Shown here piece by piece: positions 36,000 to 45,303 of a stretch of 64,000 bases of DNA (the first letter of the stretch is position 1; every line of letters begins with the position of its first letter). Both the position numbers and the translations under genes were made by a program. The notes below the pieces were generated by a model that saw only the letters and a list, made by a program, of their open reading frames with translations, was not told the DNA's origin and made no database searches. Source of the DNA: Paraburkholderia sacchari (GTDB lineage: Bacteria > Pseudomonadota > Gammaproteobacteria > Burkholderiales > Burkholderiaceae); the NCBI RefSeq assembly GCF_000785435.2, contig NZ_JTDB02000001.1:1206499-1270498 (forward strand), read 5' to 3'.

Positions 36000-37382
36000 A
36001 TGAAACAGCACGCGCAGCGCGTAAAGACGCGCCACATCATTCTCGCGGTCATGTGTTTGATGTACTTCATTTCGTACATCGACCGCGTAAACATCGCGGT
36101 CGCGGGACCGCTGATCCGCCAGGAAATGGGTCTGAGCGCGGTGCAGCTCGGGCTCGTGTTTTCCGCATTCGCGTATCCCTATGCGGCCATGCAGATCATC
36201 GGCGGCTGGCTCTCGGACAAGTTCGGGCCGAAGCTCGTGCTCACCGTGCTCTCGCTGATCTGGGGCGCGGCAACGCTGGCCACGGGCTTCGCCGGCAGCA
36301 TCGCGATGCTGGTCGGGCTGCGCTTCGCGCTCGGCGTGGGCGAGGGCGGGGCGTTTCCCACCGCCACGCGCGCGTTCACGTACTGGATGCCGGTGGGCGA
36401 GCGCGGTTTCGCGCAGGGCATCACGCACAGCTTCGCGCGCCTCGGCGGCGCGGTTACGCCGCCGCTCGTGCTCGCCGTGGTGGCCGCGGGCGGCTGGCGC
36501 GACGCGTTCATCCTGCTCGGCATCGTGAGCCTCTTGTGGACGGTGCTCTACCTGCGCGTGTTCACGAACTCGCCGGAGCAGAACCGGCGCATAACGCCCG
36601 AGGAAACCGCGGAGATCGGCTATCGCAAGGGCGACTGCGACCGCGCCAGGCGCGCGGCCACGCCGTGGCGCAAGCTCGTGCGGCGCATGTGGCTCGTCAC
36701 CTTCGTGGACTTCTGCTACGGCTGGCTGCTGTGGGTCTACCTGACCTGGCTGCCGTCGTATCTGAAAGAGGCGCGCGGCTTCGACCTCAAGCATCTCGCG
36801 CTCTTCACGGCGCTGCCGCTGCTGGCCGGCGTGGTGGGCGACACGCTGGGCGGCGTGGTCTCCGACCGGCTCTTCAAGTGGACCGGCCGGCTGCGCTTTG
36901 CGCGCTGCGCGGTGCTGGTGACGGGCATGGGCGGCTCGCTCGCGTTCCTGTTGCCGATGGTGTCCGCCTCCGACCCGGTGGTCGCGGTGCTGTTCCTCTC
37001 CGCGTCGTTCTTCTTCCTGGAGATCACGAATCCGGTGCTGTGGACGCTGCCGCTCGACATCGCGGGCAGGTACGCGGGCACGGCGGGCGGCATGATGAAC
37101 ACGGGCTTCGGCATTGCGGGCATGGTCTCGCCGGTCGTGTTCGGCTACCTCATCGAGCATACCGGCAGCTATAACGTGCCGTTCATGATCTCGGCGGGAT
37201 TGCTGGCGCTCGGCATCGTCGCCGCGCTCTTCATCGATACCTCGCGCACGGTCGAAGCCGACGAGGAGCGCGAGCGGCGCATGGGTGCGCAGGACGCGGG
37301 CGCCTTCGCGTTCCTCGACGGTATGCCCACGGTGCGGCTGGAACGGCACACGCTGCGGCGGCCGCTGCGCTGGTGGCGTTGA
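36000..37382 (+). CDS. sauU: MFS transporter, probable sulfoacetate uptake
   Basis: 460 residues from ATG at 36000 (CAGGAGACGACG upstream); 67 bp after sauT. Twelve hydrophobic segments with MFS signatures of the anion:cation symporter group: YIDRVNIAVAGPLIRQEMGLS, GGWLSDKFGPK, LGVGEGGAFPTATRA and GDTLGGVVSDRLF. The C-terminal ~50 residues are hydrophilic and Arg-rich. Last gene of the sauSTU run; a stable hairpin follows. Confidence 0.83.
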   Translation: MKQHAQRVKTRHIILAVMCLMYFISYIDRVNIAVAGPLIRQEMGLSAVQLGLVFSAFAYPYAAMQIIGGWLSDKFGPKLVLTVLSLIWGAATLATGFAGSIAMLVGLRFALGVGEGGAFPTATRAFTYWMPVGERGFAQGITHSFARLGGAVTPPLVLAVVAAGGWRDAFILLGIVSLLWTVLYLRVFTNSPEQNRRITPEETAEIGYRKGDCDRARRAATPWRKLVRRMWLVTFVDFCYGWLLWVYLTWLPSYLKEARGFDLKHLALFTALPLLAGVVGDTLGGVVSDRLFKWTGRLRFARCAVLVTGMGGSLAFLLPMVSASDPVVAVLFLSASFFFLEITNPVLWTLPLDIAGRYAGTAGGMMNTGFGIAGMVSPVVFGYLIEHTGSYNVPFMISAGLLALGIVAALFIDTSRTVEADEERERRMGAQDAGAFAFLDGMPTVRLERHTLRRPLRWWR

Positions 37383-37494
37383 TGCCGTGACATTAACGCA
37401 GCGGCATTGGAATTGGACTCATCGATAGTCCGCATCTGGCACTATCCGTACCCGTTTTTGACGACTGATACTCGAAGCAACCAGTTGGCTCGAT

Positions 37495-37539
37495 GCGCCT
37501 GGCCCGGGACAAGGGCCAGGCGCCAAAGCTCAAGCTTTG
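37495..37539. other. Two adjacent hairpins after sauU
   Basis: GC-rich 11-bp stem gcgcctggccc / gggccaggcgc (37495-37523) is followed at once by a 7-bp stem caaagct-ca-agctttg (37524-37539). No T-run, so either a Rho-dependent end of sauSTU or a 5' leader structure of the next operon, whose first gene begins at 37593. Confidence 0.5.
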
Positions 37540-37592
37540 CATGGGATCGGAGTGAGTGTTGAAGCACGAACTCCGATCGACAGGAGACAAGG

Positions 37593-37796
37593 ATGCTCAG
37601 GTATCTGATCGGAATCGGCCTTCCTTTTCTGGGCGTCATCGGCGCGCTGCCCTGGGTGGCGGCGCAGCCGGACCGCTACGTCTTTGGCGTGCCGTTCATC
37701 TACGCGTGGATTTTCAGCTGGTTTCTCCTGACCTCCGGGTGCCTGTTCATCTGCTGGCACTTCTTTGACCGGCACCGCTACGCGAGCGAGAGCTAG
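37593..37796 (+). CDS. DUF3311 small membrane protein
   Basis: 67 residues, ATG at 37593 with CAGGAGACAAGG upstream. Two transmembrane helices (LIGIGLPFLGVIGALPWVA and FIYAWIFSWFLLTSGCLFICWHFF). DUF3311 proteins are regularly encoded next to solute:sodium symporters and are thought to be accessory subunits, as YhjB/YhjC-like pairs. Here the symporter gene follows by 102 bp. Confidence 0.85.
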   Translation: MLRYLIGIGLPFLGVIGALPWVAAQPDRYVFGVPFIYAWIFSWFLLTSGCLFICWHFFDRHRYASES

Positions 37797-37898
37797 CGCG
37801 CGCACCAGCGCCTCTCACTCCCAGCTGCGCAGACCGGCTCTGCCCGCTGCCGCCGACCCCGCCGCCCGTCCCACCGTCTCCCCCCTGGAGAGCCGCGC

Positions 37899-39311
37899 AT
37901 GTCCACACTCGTTTTCTCGCTTTTGATCGCCTTTTCGCTGTACCTCGCCATTCGCTCGCGGCGCGGCCACGGCAAGCAGAGCGTGCACGATTTCTTCGTC
38001 GCGTCGCGCCAGTTCGGCACCGCGCTCGTGTTCTTCCTGACGGCCGGCGAGATCTACAGCATCGGCACGATGGTCGGCTTTCCGGGTGGCATTTATGCAA
38101 AAGGGCCGACCTATGGCGTCTGGTTTCTCGGCTACATCCTGCTGGCCTATCCGATCGGGTATTTCATCGGGCCGCGCATCTGGGAGATCGGCAAGCAGCA
38201 CAACGCCATTACGCAGGCAGATCTTTTCAAAGGCCACTACCGCAGCCGCGCGCTCGAACTGATCGTTGCGGGCTCATCGATCCTGTTTTTGATTCCGTGG
38301 GGCGAGCTGCAATTCACGGGCCTCGTTGCAGCGCTCAAAGGACTCGGCTGGCACGTTCAGCCGGTCTGGCTCATCGTGGTTTGCGCGGCGCTCGCGTTCA
38401 CCTATATCGCCATTTCCGGCGTGCGCGCCTCGGCCTGGATCGCCGTGCTCAAAGACATTCTGATGCTGCTCGCGATTGTCGTGACAGGCGTGGCCGCCGC
38501 GTGGATGGCCGGCGGCACGCACGAGGTCTTCCACGCCGCGAGCCAGCAGGTGAGCAACGCCATGACGCCGCCGCAACTGCGCTTTTCCATGAGCACGATG
38601 CTGTTTCAGGCGCTCGGCTTCTACATGATGCCGTTCGCGGCGCAGGGCTTCTTCACGGCGCGCGGGCCGAACACGATCCGCCGCACCCAGATCGCGATGC
38701 CGCTCTACATGCTGATGTATCCGTTTCTCGTGGTGGCCTCGTACTATGCGATCAGCGCGAACCTCAAGCTCGCCTCGCCCAACGACGCCTTCTTCGCGGC
38801 CGCCGTCCATCTGCTGCCCGACTGGCTGCTCGGCCTCGTCGCGGCGGGCGCGGCGCTCTCGGGGCTGCTCGTGCTGGCCGGCATCTGCCTCGCGATTGGC
38901 CCGATCGTCACGCGCAATCTGATCCCGAACCTGCCCGAGGCGCGCCAGAAGCGCGCGGCGAAATTCGTGATCGTGGCCTACCTGCTGGTGTCCATCGCCA
39001 CCACGCTGCTCACGCCCAACCTCATGCTCCTGCTCATCAACCTGACGTATTACGGCATCACGCAGTTCCTCCCCGGCATGCTGATCCTGCTCGCGAAGCG
39101 CCGCGTGCGGCCCGGCGCGGTGGCGGCCGGCATCGTCTGCGGCCAGGTGCTCGCGATCGTGTTCTATACGCTGCACATCGGCTTTGGCGGCATCAATCTC
39201 GGCCTCGTGTGCCTTGGCGTGAACGTGCTCGTGGTGTTCGTCGCGCATCTCCTGATGCGCCCGTCCGGCGACCGCTATGCCATGCCCGATTCGCTTCACC
39301 ATCATTCATAG
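37899..39311 (+). CDS. Solute:sodium symporter (SSS family)
   Basis: 470 residues, ATG at 37899 (GGAG upstream). About thirteen hydrophobic helices, with SSS features: SVHDFFVASRQFGTALVFFLTAGEIYSIGTMVGFPGGIYAKG, GFYMMPFAAQGFFTARGPNTIRRTQ and ITQFLPGMLILL. Transports an organic anion or amino-acid-like solute with Na+. The DUF3311 gene before it and the amidohydrolase 15 bp after it suggest it imports the amidohydrolase substrate. Confidence 0.87.
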   Translation: MSTLVFSLLIAFSLYLAIRSRRGHGKQSVHDFFVASRQFGTALVFFLTAGEIYSIGTMVGFPGGIYAKGPTYGVWFLGYILLAYPIGYFIGPRIWEIGKQHNAITQADLFKGHYRSRALELIVAGSSILFLIPWGELQFTGLVAALKGLGWHVQPVWLIVVCAALAFTYIAISGVRASAWIAVLKDILMLLAIVVTGVAAAWMAGGTHEVFHAASQQVSNAMTPPQLRFSMSTMLFQALGFYMMPFAAQGFFTARGPNTIRRTQIAMPLYMLMYPFLVVASYYAISANLKLASPNDAFFAAAVHLLPDWLLGLVAAGAALSGLLVLAGICLAIGPIVTRNLIPNLPEARQKRAAKFVIVAYLLVSIATTLLTPNLMLLLINLTYYGITQFLPGMLILLAKRRVRPGAVAAGIVCGQVLAIVFYTLHIGFGGINLGLVCLGVNVLVVFVAHLLMRPSGDRYAMPDSLHHHS

Positions 39312-39326
39312 GAGTTGAGCCTCTCA

Positions 39327-41006
39327 ATGAATCCGCACGCATCGTCTGCCACGCCGTCTGCGCCGGTCACGGTTTTTTCGGCACGCCGCATTCTCACGCT
39401 CAATCCCGGCCAGCCGCACGCGACGCATGTGGCCGTGCGCGAGGGCCGCATTCTCGCGGTCGGCACGAGCGAGGACGCCGCGCGCTGGGAGGCGCAATAC
39501 AGCGCCTGCACGCGCGACGACACGCTGCGCGACAAGGTGCTGATGCCCGGTCTCGTGGAAGGCCATTGCCACCTGATGGAAGGCGCGGTGTGGGATGCGG
39601 TCTACGTGGGCTATTACGACAGGCGCGGCCCGGACGGTACGCTGTGGCGCGGCCTGCGCACGCTCGACGCCGTGCTCGATCGCCTCGCGCAAGCCGAACG
39701 CGCGATGACCGAAGACGGCCCGCTGCTCGCGTGGGGCTTCGATCCGATCTACTTCGGCGCGGCGCGCCTCACGACGCGCGAACTCGATACGGTCTGCGCG
39801 GGCCGCCCGATTGCGATCCTCCATGCGAGCGTGCACTTGATGAATGTGAACAGCGCGATGCTCGCGCTCGCGGGCATCGACGAGGACACCGACGTGGACG
39901 GCATCGCGCGCGACGCGCAAGGCCAGCCGACGGGCGAGCTGCAAGAGTTCGCCGCGATGTTCCCGGTCTACCAGGTGATTGGCGGCAAGCTCGCGATCGC
40001 GGCCAGCGAAAAGCCGCACGCGGTCTGGAATTTCGGCCGCGTCGCGCAACTCGCGGGCGTCACCACCGCCACCGATCTCGTGAACGACCTCTCGCCGCTC
40101 GGCAATGAGACGCTGCAAAGCGTGACCGCCGACCCGGATTACCCGGTGCGCATCGTGCCCGCGTTCGCGCCGCAGCGCAATCCCGCGCAAGGCGCGGCCG
40201 GCGTGCTGGAAGCGATCAAGAGCAACACCGACAAGCTGCGCTTCGGGCCGGTGAAGTTCATCGTCGACGGTTCGATCCAGGGCTTCACGGCGCGCGTGCG
40301 CTGGCCCGGCTACGCGGGCGGGCAGCCCAACGGCCTGTGGCTGATTCCGCCGGAGCAGCTGGTCGAGGTGTTCGAGCCATACCATTGCGCGGGGCTGCAA
40401 CTGCACATTCACACCAACGGCGACGAAGCGACCGAGGTCGTGATCGACGCGCTCGCGACGCTGCTCGCGCGGCACCCGCGGCCCGATCACCGGCACACGC
40501 TGCAGCACTGCCAGATGGCCGATGCCGCGCAATTGCGGCGCATCCGCGCGCTGGGCCTGTGCGTGAACTTCTTCGCGAATCACATCTACTACTGGGGCGA
40601 TGCGCACTACAGCCAGACCATGGGCCCCGACCGCGCCAACCGCATGGACCCAGCCGGCTCGGCGCAGCGCATGGGCATTCCCTACGCGCTGCATTCGGAT
40701 GCGCCCATCACGGCATTGAGCCCGCTGTTCACGGCATGGTGCGCGGTGCGGCGCGAGACGGCGTCGGGGCGCGTGCTGGGCGAGGCCGAGCGGATCACCG
40801 TCGGCGAGGCGCTGCACGCGATCACGCTGGGCGCGGCCTATACGCTGCGGCTCGATCATCTGATCGGCAGCATCGAGGTGGGCAAGTTCGCCGATTTCGC
40901 GGTGCTCGACGAAGACCCCAGCACCTGCGCGCCCGAGCGCCTGAAAGACGTGCCCGTATGGGGCACGGTGCTCGGCGGACGCATCATGCGCGCCCCGCGA
41001 TCATGA
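39327..41006 (+). CDS. Amidohydrolase family 3 (YtcJ-like), possible N-acyltaurine or other amide hydrolase
   Basis: 559 residues from ATG at 39327 (AGGAG 12 bases upstream; a TTG at 39315 sits too close). Metal site HxH in MPGLVEGHCHLMEGAVW; VKFIVDGSIQGFTARV, QLHIHTNGDEATEVVIDAL, TLQHCQMAD and YALHSDAPITALSPLFTAW follow the amidohydrolase-3 pattern. SSS symporter upstream, CobW-type GTPase overlapping downstream. In C. necator an amidohydrolase opens N-acetyltaurine catabolism; the surrounding taurine/sulfoacetaldehyde genes make a similar role likely here, but this is inference. Confidence 0.78.
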   Translation: MNPHASSATPSAPVTVFSARRILTLNPGQPHATHVAVREGRILAVGTSEDAARWEAQYSACTRDDTLRDKVLMPGLVEGHCHLMEGAVWDAVYVGYYDRRGPDGTLWRGLRTLDAVLDRLAQAERAMTEDGPLLAWGFDPIYFGAARLTTRELDTVCAGRPIAILHASVHLMNVNSAMLALAGIDEDTDVDGIARDAQGQPTGELQEFAAMFPVYQVIGGKLAIAASEKPHAVWNFGRVAQLAGVTTATDLVNDLSPLGNETLQSVTADPDYPVRIVPAFAPQRNPAQGAAGVLEAIKSNTDKLRFGPVKFIVDGSIQGFTARVRWPGYAGGQPNGLWLIPPEQLVEVFEPYHCAGLQLHIHTNGDEATEVVIDALATLLARHPRPDHRHTLQHCQMADAAQLRRIRALGLCVNFFANHIYYWGDAHYSQTMGPDRANRMDPAGSAQRMGIPYALHSDAPITALSPLFTAWCAVRRETASGRVLGEAERITVGEALHAITLGAAYTLRLDHLIGSIEVGKFADFAVLDEDPSTCAPERLKDVPVWGTVLGGRIMRAPRS

Positions 41007-42022
41007 ACGCGCTCGCCACACCACCGAATGCGCGCGCACCGATCGACCTCGCTGTGATCGGCGGCTATCTCGGCGCGGGCAAGACCACGGTGATCAATCA
41101 TTTGCTGGAAGCGCCGCACGGCAAGCGCATCGCGGTGCTCGTGAACGACTTCGGCGCGGTGAACATCGACGGCCGCCTGATTCGCGCGCGCAGCGACGAC
41201 GTGATCGAACTCGACAACGGCTGCATTTGCTGCACGATCGGCGGCGCGCTCGCCGACGCGCTCGCGCGTCTGGCCGCGCGCGAAGAGCGTCCGGACCTGC
41301 TGCTGATCGAGGCGAGCGGCGTGTCGGACCCGGCCAGGATTGCCCAGGTGGGCTTGCTCAACGGCGCGTTTCGGCTGACTGCCGTGCTCGTCGTAGTGGA
41401 CGCGCCCGAGTTCGTGCGCACGCTGGTCGATCCACTGGTGGGCGCGATGGCGCAGCAGCAGATCGACAGCGCGAGCGCGGTGATCGTCACGAAACTCGAT
41501 CTCGTGGCGCCCGAGTCGCGCGAGCGCGCGGTCTCGGACGTGCGCGCGCTCGCGGCCACCGACATCGTCGTGGCCGCGGATCACGGGCGCGTGCCGCCCG
41601 CGCTGCTGTTCGATGCGAGCGTACCGCAAACGCTCGCGCTCGCCGACGCGAGGCGCTGGCAGCATCAGCCGATTGGAACGGGCTCCAGCGCGTTCCCCAG
41701 TTTTGCAAGCGTGACGCTGGCCGTGCCCGAGGTGCTGGACAAGGCGCGCCTGCGCGCGTGGCTCAAGGCGCTGCCGCGCACGATCCTGCGCGCGAAAGGC
41801 TTCGTGCGCGTGGCCGATGCCGAGGGCGGTGTCAGCACGCGCGTGTGCCAGGTCGCGGCCCGCCGGCTGCGCATGACGCCGCCCACCTTGGGCGAGCATG
41901 CAACGGGAGGCGGGGATGGCGTACTCGTCTTCATTGGCTTCATCGATTCGGAAACCGAATTAAACTTGCGAGACGGGCTGCTCGCATGCCGCCAGACGGC
42001 GCGGCATGTCGCAGCTCACTAA
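41003..42022 (+). CDS. CobW/P47K-family GTPase (metallochaperone type)
   Basis: 339 residues; ATG at 41003 overlaps the amidohydrolase stop by 4 bp. Walker A GYLGAGKTTVINHLL, metal-binding CxCC in LDNGCICCTIGGALADAL, Walker B LLLIEASGVSDPA, nucleotide-specificity TKLD and a CobW C-terminal domain (FVRVADAEGG). These G3E GTPases deliver Zn or other metals to client enzymes. Tight coupling to a metal-dependent amidohydrolase points to that enzyme as client. Converges with the transporter gene 6 bp on. Confidence 0.88.
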   Translation: MNALATPPNARAPIDLAVIGGYLGAGKTTVINHLLEAPHGKRIAVLVNDFGAVNIDGRLIRARSDDVIELDNGCICCTIGGALADALARLAAREERPDLLLIEASGVSDPARIAQVGLLNGAFRLTAVLVVVDAPEFVRTLVDPLVGAMAQQQIDSASAVIVTKLDLVAPESRERAVSDVRALAATDIVVAADHGRVPPALLFDASVPQTLALADARRWQHQPIGTGSSAFPSFASVTLAVPEVLDKARLRAWLKALPRTILRAKGFVRVADAEGGVSTRVCQVAARRLRMTPPTLGEHATGGGDGVLVFIGFIDSETELNLRDGLLACRQTARHVAAH

Positions 42023-42028
42023 AACCGC

Positions 42029-43348
42029 TCACCGCGCTCCGCTTATCGCCATCTGCCGCGCATGGCGGTGGCGGCCCATCCACATGGCCGAGAGCGCGCT
42101 CACAAGACCCGCGAACATCGTATAGACGCAGATGAGCCACGGATCGCCGCCATTGCGCTGCAAAAGCCACGTCGCGATGATCGGGCTGATGCCGCTCGCG
42201 AAGATGCCGGAGAACTGATAGACGAACGAGATGCCGGAATAGCGCACGTTCGCGTCGAATAGCTCCGCGAACAGCGCCGCTTCCGGCCCATACACGGAAG
42301 CGTAAATCACGCCGAGCGGAATGATCACGGCGATCCATACGAGCACGGGCGAGCCGCCGCTATGCTTCATGAGCCAGAAGCCGAAGAACGACGAAAAGCC
42401 CGTGAACAGCGAGCCCCAGAAGTAAATGCGGGTTCTGCCGATGCGGTCCGAGAGGCGGCCGAAGAACGGGATCGTGAAGATCATCGTGAAGGCGGCGGCC
42501 ATTACGGCGAGCAGGGCGTCGGTGCGCGAGAGCTTGATGGTCTGCGTGAGGTAAGCAATCGTGAACACGGCGAATACGTTGAAGAACACGCCGTCGATAA
42601 AGCGCGCGCCCATGCCCGCGAGCACGTTGCCGGGGTAGCGGCCGAGCACCTCGAAGATCGGCACGCGAATCTCCGCGCCTTGTTGCTTCACGCGTTCGAA
42701 CTCGGGTGTTTCGAGCACGCGCAGGCGGATATACATGCCGATGGCCACCAGCGCGAACGAAAGGAAGAACGCCAGCCGCCAGCCCCACGCGAGAAACTGC
42801 GCATTGCTGAGCGCCGAAGAAAGCAGCGCGACCACGCCCGAGGCGAGGCACAGCCCGATCGCGAGGCCGATTTGCGGAATGCTCGCATAGAAGCCTCGCT
42901 TGCTTTCGGGCGCGTACTCGAACGACATCAGCACCGCGCCGCCCCATTCGCCGCCCAGACCGAGACCTTGCGCGATGCGCAGGACCAGCAGCAGCGCGGG
43001 AGCCCACAGGCCGATCTGCGCGAAGGTCGGCACGGTGCCGATCAAGACCGTCGCGACGCCCATGATCGAAAGCGTCAGGATCAGCATGCTCTTGCGCCCG
43101 AGCCGGTCGCCAAAATGGCCGAACACGATGCCGCCGAGCGGGCGGCTCAGAAAGCCCACCGCGAAGGTGCCGTAGGCGAGCATGGTCGAAATGAGCGGAT
43201 CGCCGCTCGGGAAATACAGCTTGTTGAACACGATGCCGGCGACTACGCCGTAGAGGAAAAAGTCGTACCACTCGATGGTCGCGCCAATCAGGCTCGCGAC
43301 CACCACGCGCCTCATCTGCCTGGCGTCGGTGCTGGGCAATGCGTTCAT
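42029..43348 (-). CDS. MFS transporter, metabolite:H+ symporter (MHS) family, possible isethionate uptake
   Basis: 439 residues, ATG at 43348 with AAAGGAGATAG upstream. Twelve helices and MHS signatures: GATIEWYDFFLYGVVAGIVF, RPLGGIVFGHFGDRLGRKSML and IAQGLGLGGEWGGAVLMSFEYAPESKRGFYAS, related to ShiA/ProP-type carriers. It follows the GMC dehydrogenase gene by 118 bp on the same strand, so it may import that enzyme's substrate. Isethionate is proposed from context only. Confidence 0.82.
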   Translation of the reverse strand: MNALPSTDARQMRRVVVASLIGATIEWYDFFLYGVVAGIVFNKLYFPSGDPLISTMLAYGTFAVGFLSRPLGGIVFGHFGDRLGRKSMLILTLSIMGVATVLIGTVPTFAQIGLWAPALLLVLRIAQGLGLGGEWGGAVLMSFEYAPESKRGFYASIPQIGLAIGLCLASGVVALLSSALSNAQFLAWGWRLAFFLSFALVAIGMYIRLRVLETPEFERVKQQGAEIRVPIFEVLGRYPGNVLAGMGARFIDGVFFNVFAVFTIAYLTQTIKLSRTDALLAVMAAAFTMIFTIPFFGRLSDRIGRTRIYFWGSLFTGFSSFFGFWLMKHSGGSPVLVWIAVIIPLGVIYASVYGPEAALFAELFDANVRYSGISFVYQFSGIFASGISPIIATWLLQRNGGDPWLICVYTMFAGLVSALSAMWMGRHRHARQMAISGAR

Positions 43349-43466
43349 AGGGCTATCTCCTTTGTGGGCGCACCTGGTGCGGTGCGGTTCCTTGAAATGC
43401 CGGCTGGTTCTTTAGCGATCCTTTATTTTCTGCACGGGTTTCCTGATGCTTCTGCGTTTTCCTGCT

Positions 43467-45104
43467 TCAGGGGTGCGCCTCGGCGTACGCGTGTTGCGGC
43501 GCGGCGAGGGCGGGGTGGTCTTCGAGAATCATGTCGGCGGCTTTCTCCGCGATCATGATCACGGGGGCGTTCGTATTGCCGGAAACCAACTCCGGCATGA
43601 TCGATGCATCGACTACGCGCAGCGCCGCAATGCCATGCACGCGCAGGCGTTCGTCCACGACCGCCATTGCGTCGCCGCCCATCTTGCAGGTTCCGGCCGG
43701 GTGATAGATCGACTGGCTGAAGCGGCGCGCGGCGTCCAGCAGTTCGTCGTCGGTCTGGTACTGCTCGCCCGGCACGAACTCGGAAATGATGTGCGGCGCG
43801 AGCGACGGCGCGGCGGCGATGCGGCGCGCCACCCTAATGCCGCCGATCACGACCGCGTGGTCGCGCGGATCGGACAGATAGTTGGCGCGAATCGCGGGGT
43901 ACTGGAGCGGGTCGGCCGAGGCGATTTCCACGCTGCCCCGGCTATGCGGCCGAAGCTGGCAGACCGACGCCGTGAACGCCGAGAACGGATGCGCGCCCTG
44001 GCCTGGCTTGTCGGCGCTCAGCGGCTGCATGTGGAACTGGATGTCCGGGCGCTCGACCGTCGGGTTCGAGCGCGTGAAGATGGCGACCTGGCTCGCGGCC
44101 AGCGTAAGCGGCCCGGTGCGCCAGAGCGCGTATTGCAGGCCGATCCACGCCTTGCGCAGCGGGTTATTGACCTCGTCGTTGAGCGTGCGTTCGCGCGTGC
44201 GGAATACGAGCCGCACCTGGAGATGGTCCTGGAGGTTCTGGCCTACGCCGGCCAGCTCGTGCAGCACGGGCACGCCTGCCTTGTCCAGCACGCGCGAGGG
44301 GCCAATGCCCGAGTTTTGCAGAAGCTGCGGCGAGCCGATCGCCCCGGAAGCCAGGATGACTTCGACACGCGCCCGCGCGCGCTTGACGCAGCCGCCTTGC
44401 AGATATTCCACGCCCACGGCGCGGCGGCCTTCGAACAGAATCCGGCACGCCTGCGCCCGCGTTTCGACGATCAGATTGCTGCGTTTGCGCGCGGGCTTGA
44501 GAAAGCCCTTCGCGGTGCTCCATCGAAAGCCCTTGTACGCCGTCTGCTGGAAATAGCCCACGCCTTCCTGGACCGCGCCGTTGTAGTCGTCGTTGAACGG
44601 GATGCCGGTTTCCTGCGCAGCCGCGATGAAATGATCGGCGATGGGCCGGCGCAGGCGCAGATCGGACACCTTGAGCGGGCCGCCCACGCCGTGCCAGGCG
44701 TTCGCGCCGCGCTCCTGATCTTCGGACTTCTTGAAGTAAGGGAGGATTTCGGCGTAACTCCAGCCGCGATTGCCGAGCGCGGCCCACCGGTCGTAGTCCT
44801 CGCGCTGGCCGCGCACGTAGAGCAGGCCGTTGAGCGAACTCGATCCGCCCAGCACCTTGCCGCGCGGCCAGTCGATCTGGCGGCCCGCCACGGCTTCGTC
44901 CGCTTCCGTGCGATAGCACCAGTCGAGCTTGGGATCGTGCATGGTCTTGAAATAACCGACCGGCACGTGAATCCACGGATTATTGTCTTCGCCGCCTGCT
45001 TCGAGCAGCAGCACCGCGTTGCGCGGGTCGGCGCTGAGCCGGTTGGCCAGTACGCATCCGGCCGATCCGGCGCCGACGATCAGGTAGTCGACCTCGTGGT
45101 CCAT
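43467..45104 (-). CDS. GMC-family flavin oxidoreductase (candidate isethionate dehydrogenase)
   Basis: 545 residues from ATG at 45104, chosen for GAGGAGA 8 bases upstream over a start at 45146. FAD fold [21 protein letters not shown] signature 1 ([22 protein letters not shown]), signature 2 ([18 protein letters not shown]) and the active-site His/Asn end ([31 protein letters not shown]). Oxidises primary alcohols to aldehydes. Neighbouring MHS carrier, an IclR regulator and xsc in the region fit oxidation of isethionate to sulfoacetaldehyde, as with IseJ in C. necator. Choline or another alcohol is the alternative. Confidence 0.8.
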   Translation of the reverse strand: MDHEVDYLIVGAGSAGCVLANRLSADPRNAVLLLEAGGEDNNPWIHVPVGYFKTMHDPKLDWCYRTEADEAVAGRQIDWPRGKVLGGSSSLNGLLYVRGQREDYDRWAALGNRGWSYAEILPYFKKSEDQERGANAWHGVGGPLKVSDLRLRRPIADHFIAAAQETGIPFNDDYNGAVQEGVGYFQQTAYKGFRWSTAKGFLKPARKRSNLIVETRAQACRILFEGRRAVGVEYLQGGCVKRARARVEVILASGAIGSPQLLQNSGIGPSRVLDKAGVPVLHELAGVGQNLQDHLQVRLVFRTRERTLNDEVNNPLRKAWIGLQYALWRTGPLTLAASQVAIFTRSNPTVERPDIQFHMQPLSADKPGQGAHPFSAFTASVCQLRPHSRGSVEIASADPLQYPAIRANYLSDPRDHAVVIGGIRVARRIAAAPSLAPHIISEFVPGEQYQTDDELLDAARRFSQSIYHPAGTCKMGGDAMAVVDERLRVHGIAALRVVDASIMPELVSGNTNAPVIMIAEKAADMILEDHPALAAPQHAYAEAHP

Positions 45105-45214
45105 GAATCCCGTCTCCTCGAAATTCCGGAGCGGCATGACGTGCATGACGCGCCGCTTTTGGGATCAATGTCGTGGATGGGGAGGACGACCGCAAGCGCC
45201 GGTCGTGCGCGCAG

Positions 45215-45231
45215 GCCGAAAGTGAAACGGA
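45215..45231. promoter_or_regulatory. Candidate IclR site upstream of the GMC gene
   Basis: GCCGAAAGTGAAACGGA lies about 110 bp before the GMC start, in the gap to the IclR gene. It matches 15 of 17 bases of GCCGAAAATGAAACGAA at 46212-46228 upstream of the IclR gene itself. Shared position next to both promoters suggests binding by the same regulator. Confidence 0.45.
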
Positions 45232-45303
45232 AATTGCCGAAACGGGATCAGAAGACCATCGAGGAGGGCGCATGCTTCGCCGCCGAAACGGCGGCGCGCG
45301 CGT

